Below, piece after piece: positions 6,120 through 10,155 of a DNA stretch of 10,155 bases. The notes beneath the pieces are model-generated. The model was not told the DNA's origin and made no database searches. It worked only from the letters and a program-made list of their open reading frames with translations. The stretch is taken from NCBI GenBank assembly GCA_913056375.1, contig CAJXNF010000068.1, forward strand, positions 1 through 10,155, in the 5' to 3' direction. Made by a program: the position numbers and the translations under genes. The number at the start of each line of letters is the position of its first letter. Positions within the stretch are counted from its first letter, which is position 1. Source of the stretch: an uncultured Pseudomonadota bacterium. Lineage in GTDB: Bacteria; SAR324; NAC60-12.

Positions 6120-6823
6120 GTCTGAAAGAGCGTCTAACCGAACTGAGTGCTGAACTAGCTGAATTGGCAACAGAGGCTGGTCGCTCTCCAGAAGAAATCA
6201 AGTTGATTGCCGTCTCGAAGACTCATCCTAGTGAACTAATCGCAGAAGCTTTCCAAGCTGGACAGGTGCGCTTCGGTGAAAATCGGGTTCAGGAAGCCTC
6301 AGAAAAAATTGAAAGACTACAGAATCCAGGTATCGAATGGCACTTGATCGGGCATTTGCAAAAAAATAAGGCTCGCTTCTGCCCGGGGCGCTTCGACTGG
6401 ATTCATTCGATTGATTCCCAAGAGTTATTGGAATTACTCGAAAAGCAGTGTGCTCTGCAAAGCCAACCCATACAAATTCTACTACAGGCCAATCTGTCGC
6501 AAGAAAACAGCAAAAGTGGAGTCAGTGACTACGACAATTTGTGTAGATTGTTAGAGAAGGCACAGGATTGTCAGTGGCTGAGCTGTAGAGGTTTGATGAC
6601 TATGGCTGCAGCCACAGATGACGCAAACGAAATCCGTAGAACTTTCGCACAACTTCGTACTTGGCTTGAAAAGCTCCGCAATGAATTTACTCTGACTACT
6701 TTCACGGAACTTTCGATGGGGATGTCCTCTGATTACCGAATCGCCATTGCAGAAGGGGCAACAATGATTCGACTGGGCACTGCTCTATTTGGGGAACGCG
6801 CTAAGCCTTTGATCATACAATGA
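6116..6823 (+). CDS. yggS: YggS/PLPBP family pyridoxal-phosphate homeostasis protein
   Basis: This family (E. coli YggS, human PLPBP) binds pyridoxal 5'-phosphate on a lysine in an alanine-racemase-like TIM barrel and keeps B6 vitamers and amino-acid pools balanced; no enzymatic reaction is established. The 235-residue product is of normal length. Motifs in order are IAVSKTHP with the PLP lysine K35, RFGENRVQEA (52-61), WHLIGHLQKNKAR (75-87), IHSID (96-100), the ENSKSG segment (130-135), GLMTMA (159-164), and the phosphate-binding end LSMGMSSDY (199-207) with MIRLGTALFGER (217-228). The start ATG overlaps the preceding stop by 4 bases and the end overlaps ruvA in the same way, so it is translated as part of a tightly coupled operon. 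No feature suggests loss of function. Confidence 0.95.
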   Translation: MSLKERLTELSAELAELATEAGRSPEEIKLIAVSKTHPSELIAEAFQAGQVRFGENRVQEASEKIERLQNPGIEWHLIGHLQKNKARFCPGRFDWIHSIDSQELLELLEKQCALQSQPIQILLQANLSQENSKSGVSDYDNLCRLLEKAQDCQWLSCRGLMTMAAATDDANEIRRTFAQLRTWLEKLRNEFTLTTFTELSMGMSSDYRIAIAEGATMIRLGTALFGERAKPLIIQ

Positions 6824-7434
6824 TCGCTTATCTAAGTGGGGATGTCTCGCTCGTAGAAGAACAGCGCTTAGTCCTACAAACTAGTGGTGGAGTAGGATAC
6901 CTCGTGCAAGTACCCCAAGGGCTTGGTAATAGACACTCTGTCGGTGAAGCACTCAGCTTACACATTCACACCAGTGTGCGCGAGGATGAAATCAGCCTAT
7001 ATGGGTTCGAGACAACAGCCGAAAGACAATTGTTTGAACGTCTCCTCAAAGCTTCTGGAGTCGGCCCAAAACTGGCGCTGACCATTGTTTCTGTACTTGA
7101 ACCACGAAATCTTGTTCAGGCCATCCTGCGTGAAGACGTCAACACCCTCAGTCAAGTCCCAGGCATCGGCAAAAAAACTGCGGCTCGGCTTTGCCTGGAG
7201 TTGAAAGACAGCTTCAGCAAATCTCCCATCCAAGGACTAGAATCTGCCTTGATCACTGGCAAGGCAACAACATCCGTCATACCATCGGGTGAAACAGCCT
7301 CTCTACAATCTGCCCTAAAAAACATGGGTTTTGCAGAAAAAGAGATTCTGACCGTGCTAGCAAGCCTTCCTCCAGAAGCAGAAGGCTTTGAAATCAAGCT
7401 CAGACTCGCTTTGGGACTGCTGTCAAAACGCTAA
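6820..7434 (+). CDS. ruvA: Holliday junction branch migration complex subunit RuvA
   Basis: RuvA binds four-way DNA junctions as a tetramer and loads the RuvB motor for branch migration in recombinational repair. The 204-residue product matches the family length. Domain I is an OB fold at about 1-63, including GVGYLVQVP (24-32) and the hallmark REDEISLYGF (54-63). Domain II holds two helix-hairpin-helix DNA-binding motifs, KASGVGPKLALTIV (77-90) and VPGIGKKTAARLCLELK (113-129). A variable linker (about 131-158) leads to domain III (SLQSALKNMGFAEKEI, 161-176), which contacts RuvB. Its ATG overlaps the yggS stop (ATGA at 6820-6823). Neither ruvB nor ruvC adjoins it; ssb follows after 13 bases instead, grouping two DNA-repair genes. 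Confidence 0.97.
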   Translation: MIAYLSGDVSLVEEQRLVLQTSGGVGYLVQVPQGLGNRHSVGEALSLHIHTSVREDEISLYGFETTAERQLFERLLKASGVGPKLALTIVSVLEPRNLVQAILREDVNTLSQVPGIGKKTAARLCLELKDSFSKSPIQGLESALITGKATTSVIPSGETASLQSALKNMGFAEKEILTVLASLPPEAEGFEIKLRLALGLLSKR

Positions 7435-7436
7435 AT

Positions 7437-7442
7437 AAGGAG
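7437..7442 (+). promoter_or_regulatory. Strong ribosome binding site of ssb
   Basis: AAGGAG lies 5 bases before the ssb ATG, just after the ruvA stop. It is the only near-consensus Shine-Dalgarno sequence I find before any gene in this window, consistent with high SSB production independent of ruvA translation. Confidence 0.85.
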
Positions 7443-7447
7443 AACGT

Positions 7448-7945
7448 ATGCTCAATAAAGTTATGCTGATCGGCAGGCTGGGTCGTGACCCGGAGATCCG
7501 ATATACTCAATCTGGCAACGCTGTCGCCTCATTTTCTATCGCAACTTCTGAATACTGGAGAGACAAACAGGGGCAACGACAGGAAAAAACCGAATGGCAC
7601 GATATCGTGGCCTGGGATCGCCTGGCTGATCAAGCACAGTCCTATCTGAAAAAAGGTTCGATGGTGTATATTGAGGGCAAATTGCAGACACGTAGTTGGG
7701 ACGATCAGCAGGGTCAGAAAAAATATCGAACAGAGATTGTTGCCAATCAAGTGCGCTTCTTAGATTCTCGAGAAGGGACAGAACGGAGTGGGGGAAGCGT
7801 TGACGATGGGCCCGCTGTTTACGGTAATGAATATCCCAGTGGAGGACCTTCGGACAACCGTCGCAATCCATCATCCAACTCTTCAAACAATGACTTCAAC
7901 CAGGGAAACAACGCTCCTTATGTTGAAGACGACGTACCATTCTGA
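7448..7945 (+). CDS. ssb: Single-stranded DNA-binding protein SSB
   Basis: SSB coats single-stranded DNA during replication, recombination and repair and recruits partner proteins by its C-terminal tip. The 165-residue product has the bacterial OB fold at about 1-106, starting MLNKVMLIGRLGRDPEIRYT. Trp37, Trp50 and Trp84 match the DNA-stacking tryptophans W40, W54 and W88 of E. coli SSB. A low-complexity linker rich in Gly, Ser, Asn and Pro (about 110-157) is followed by the acidic tip EDDVPF, equivalent to DDDIPF. Everything needed for function is present. It follows ruvA by 13 bases with its own strong ribosome site. Its TGA stop lies 9 bases before the next gene, in that gene's reading frame. 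Confidence 0.97.
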   Translation: MLNKVMLIGRLGRDPEIRYTQSGNAVASFSIATSEYWRDKQGQRQEKTEWHDIVAWDRLADQAQSYLKKGSMVYIEGKLQTRSWDDQQGQKKYRTEIVANQVRFLDSREGTERSGGSVDDGPAVYGNEYPSGGPSDNRRNPSSNSSNNDFNQGNNAPYVEDDVPF

Positions 7946-7954
7946 CAAAGTCAG

Positions 7955-9028
7955 ATGCTCGCAGTAGCTGAAGCAGAACGGTATAGACAAACCCTGCAGC
8001 AGCTACAGGCAGCACAGCAAAGACTGGGTTATCACAGCGATTGGTTGATTAGAGAAGGTGACTTCCCAAGTCTCCGCCTGGGTTTAGTACTCTCGACCTA
8101 CCGCTGGAAAGCTTCTGAAGAGGCTTTGCTTCAGTACCTAAGTCTGGGTGGAAATCTACTGATGCTAGATGCAACTACTGTCACGACGATTTCCAATCAC
8201 CTTGGAGAGCTGCTCAACACACAAAACGTTCGTCGAGAGCATTGCTGGATCATTCTGCGGGGCACTAAGGATTCTGCTGAAAAACTAGCTCATGAACTTG
8301 GTGTCGGCTGGTGGGATATGGTTCTTGACAGCGATGCAAAACCTAGCGGCAAAACAAACGGAGTACTTCCACAAAATCTCACTTGGCAAACACTGAAAAG
8401 TGGTAGTATTTCAAATTGGTCTTCAGATCTACTCCTTGAATGCTTACAAGGCTGGCCTGATGCTCCGTTCGTCACAACTGCCACCTACAAACTTTTTAAA
8501 GAGAATCAGCAGAATCTGCGTGATTACCTCCAAGCACTGTTACTCTGTGAACTCAGAATTAATCTGCTTCAGCAACAAGTCGGTAGCACCTCGCGCTTCA
8601 GCCTGACCAATCCTTTGCAGAAGGCAATGCAGATTATTCAGACTCTCGCCGAATGGAATGATTACTTGGTCCACAGTTGGTATCCTGTTTTTCAGCATCA
8701 AACCCGGAAATTACAGCAACAGAACCCTCAATCGCTCGAGCAATCGAAAATATTATTCAACCATTTTGAACGTGAACTGATGGGCTTGATGGGCCTTTTT
8801 GAAGAGACGCTACGTCAACGACATGCCTTGCTTCTGGCCAACTTTCTAGAAAAACAACAACAAAAACTGACCGAAGATTTGCCACCAGACTCACAGTTTA
8901 TCCGCTGGCTAGTGCGACAAGATCATGTTCAACGTCTCTGGCTTCCTGTGGGACATTTGGATCAATTAACGGCAAGACTTGGATTGATGCGCCAACCTCT
9001 GCATGTTCCGCTTGCAGCACCCGTCTGA
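7955..9028 (+). CDS. Uncharacterised cytosolic protein downstream of ssb
   Basis: I do not recognise this 357-residue protein. It has no signal peptide or membrane segment. The N-terminus (about 5-25) is a Gln/Ala-rich helix that could form a coiled coil. Residues about 40-100 look like an alternating alpha/beta fold: a strand LRLGLVLST (40-48), a helix, then YLSLGGNLLMLD (61-72), the pattern seen in Rossmann-like or glutamine-amidotransferase-like folds, and a further strand HCWIILRG (96-103). From about 155 it is almost entirely helical, with repeated Gln and Leu runs (LLLCELRINLLQQQ, EKQQQKLTEDLPP). No catalytic motif stands out. Its ATG is the first start after the ssb stop and has no Shine-Dalgarno site, so translation probably depends on ribosomes finishing ssb. 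Context suggests a DNA-related job, but that is only inference. The gene downstream encodes a protein with a similar YL-x-GG segment. Confidence 0.8.
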   Translation: MLAVAEAERYRQTLQQLQAAQQRLGYHSDWLIREGDFPSLRLGLVLSTYRWKASEEALLQYLSLGGNLLMLDATTVTTISNHLGELLNTQNVRREHCWIILRGTKDSAEKLAHELGVGWWDMVLDSDAKPSGKTNGVLPQNLTWQTLKSGSISNWSSDLLLECLQGWPDAPFVTTATYKLFKENQQNLRDYLQALLLCELRINLLQQQVGSTSRFSLTNPLQKAMQIIQTLAEWNDYLVHSWYPVFQHQTRKLQQQNPQSLEQSKILFNHFERELMGLMGLFEETLRQRHALLLANFLEKQQQKLTEDLPPDSQFIRWLVRQDHVQRLWLPVGHLDQLTARLGLMRQPLHVPLAAPV

Positions 9029-9094
9029 TTGTGAGAATCTTCTCCTCTTGATAAAAAGTTTTAAAATCATTTCGATTTCATAGATCTGTAGATC

Positions 9095-10155
9095 ATGGTT
9101 GACTCCCGACTGTTCTATCCACAGGGCATAGACAAATTACATCAGGAATTTCTTGCAGATCCACTGCAACGAGTGTCCTCCGTTGCCTACGCTTCGCTGG
9201 AAGAATTACCTCATACAACTGAGGGAACAACCTGTCTGATTGTTATGCGTAGCCGTGATCTTTTCCAGTGGCAATCCCATCTGGCTCTTTATCTTCAGTC
9301 TGGTGGAGGAATCGTTGTTTTGGAGGAGGGACCAACCTTGGCTGCAGAACCGCCAGAACATCCTTCGATCGAATGGTACCCCCTAGCTTATTTGACACCC
9401 ACGCGTTGGAATTTTCTACTACGTCAGTTTTTCAACCGCCTACATGATAGAACTCGAACACATTCAAATGTAAGCAAATCGGATGAGATTCTCTCCGAGT
9501 TGAACGAACTGGGGATCGCTCTATCCAGCGAAAAAGATCTGGATAAGTTACTGCGTATGATCGCTGCAAAGGCGATGAAACTCACTAACGCGGATGGATG
9601 CAGCATCTACCTGATCGAACAGATTCCAGACACTCCTCACGAACAGAGCAACTACCTCGCTAATAAACAAATGCGCTTCCACAGCGCACTTAATCTTTCA
9701 CGAGACACATCCCAACTGCAGGAGAAAGTTCTTCCTCTTGACTTCAGTACGGTCAATGCCTACGTGGCACGCACCAGCCAGTCGATTCGGATCAACAATG
9801 TGTACGAACTACATGATTCCAATCTAGTCTGGGGCGGTCGTGACTTCGATGAGCAGCAGAACTATACGACTCGCTCAATGCTCGCTGTCCCAATGTGCAA
9901 TGAACGTGGTGAAGTACTCGGTGTGATTCAGCTCATCAATTGTAAGACCGACGGAGATGCTGTTTTAGATACCCAAGAAGATGTTGACCAAACAGTTGTT
10001 CCGTTCAGTGATTATCACATGCGTTTAATGGAATCTCTGGCGTCTCAGGCAACAATTGCGGTCAGAAATGCTTCCTTACTGGAGTCTATCCAAATTCTAT
10101 TCGACGGTTTCATCAATGCGAGCGTGAAGGCCATCGAATCTAGAGACCCAACGAC
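9095..10155 (+). CDS. GAF-domain signalling protein, probably an HD-GYP cyclic-di-GMP phosphodiesterase (runs off right edge)
   Basis: The first 353 codons are present. Residues about 25-118 form an alpha/beta segment with strands TCLIVMRS (46-53) and GGIVVLEEG (71-79) and a helix WNFLLRQFFNRL (105-116), resembling a degenerate response-regulator receiver. A linker leads to a GAF sensor domain (about 130-327): ELGIALSSEKDLDKLL (138-153), ADGCSIYLIE (166-175), NAYVARTSQSIRINNVYEL (221-239), TTRSMLAVPM (258-267) and GEVLGVIQLIN (272-282). The last residues, FDGFINASVKAIESRDPTT, are the usual lead into HD-GYP domains, which hydrolyse cyclic-di-GMP; the catalytic motifs lie outside the window, so this is inferred. 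The ATG is the first possible start: an in-frame TAG is at 9089-9091. No ribosome site is clear. The 66-base A/T-rich gap before it has TTGATA at 9048-9053 but no good -10 match, so a separate promoter is possible but unproven. Confidence 0.88.
   Translation, partial: MVDSRLFYPQGIDKLHQEFLADPLQRVSSVAYASLEELPHTTEGTTCLIVMRSRDLFQWQSHLALYLQSGGGIVVLEEGPTLAAEPPEHPSIEWYPLAYLTPTRWNFLLRQFFNRLHDRTRTHSNVSKSDEILSELNELGIALSSEKDLDKLLRMIAAKAMKLTNADGCSIYLIEQIPDTPHEQSNYLANKQMRFHSALNLSRDTSQLQEKVLPLDFSTVNAYVARTSQSIRINNVYELHDSNLVWGGRDFDEQQNYTTRSMLAVPMCNERGEVLGVIQLINCKTDGDAVLDTQEDVDQTVVPFSDYHMRLMESLASQATIAVRNASLLESIQILFDGFINASVKAIESRDPT

Noticed and set aside
7536..7886. 116-codon reading frame on the minus strand
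   Set aside because: It is antisense to ssb, whose OB fold and C-terminal tip are intact; the antisense frame shows no family traits.
9048..9067. Possible promoter before the GAF gene (TTGATA followed by TAAAAT)
   Set aside because: The two boxes are only 8 bases apart, and at 17-base spacing the -10 sequence is poor; A/T richness alone is not enough.

Overview
The window is ordinary-looking chromosome from a Gram-negative (diderm) bacterium. LptD and a second outer-membrane-type protein show that an LPS-type outer membrane exists. NuoM, DnaX, RuvA, SSB and YggS are core bacterial genes. Base composition is moderate, by eye slightly below 50% GC. No gene here fixes the phylum. The mix of traits (tRNA-Ser, SRP RNA and dnaX in a row, an isolated nuoM, a GAF/HD-GYP-type regulator, few Shine-Dalgarno sites) would fit a deltaproteobacterial or SAR324-like lineage, but that is a guess. 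I see no insertion sequence, prophage, CRISPR array or other sign of recent gene transfer.

Two gene sets diverge from a short intergenic region at 5347-5483. Leftward (minus strand), in order of transcription, are lptD (LPS export to the outer membrane), a 229-residue predicted outer-membrane barrel protein whose start overlaps the lptD stop, nuoM (a proton-pumping subunit of respiratory complex I, here without nuoL or nuoN beside it), tRNA-Ser(GGA), a small SRP RNA (ffs) and the 5' end of dnaX. The last three form a compact block. The nuoM stop codon lies inside the tRNA, and the SRP RNA ends only a few bases before the dnaX start codon.

Rightward (plus strand) is a tight operon: a secreted staphylococcal-nuclease-like protein with eroded catalytic residues, yggS (PLP homeostasis), ruvA (Holliday-junction binding), ssb (single-strand DNA binding) and a 357-residue protein I do not recognise. 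The first three genes are joined by 4-base ATGA overlaps. The unknown gene lies in the same frame as ssb, separated from it by one TGA and three codons. After a 66-base gap comes the 5' part of a GAF-domain signalling protein whose last visible residues look like the entry to an HD-GYP cyclic-di-GMP phosphodiesterase domain; it runs off the right edge.

The most useful points are the SRP RNA with a UAAC-type loop, the nuoM/tRNA overlap, the isolated nuoM with a changed conserved histidine, the helical insertion in LptD, the degenerate nuclease, and the unknown protein following SSB. No wholly new multi-gene system is evident; the unknown protein and its neighbour are the best candidates for undescribed biology.
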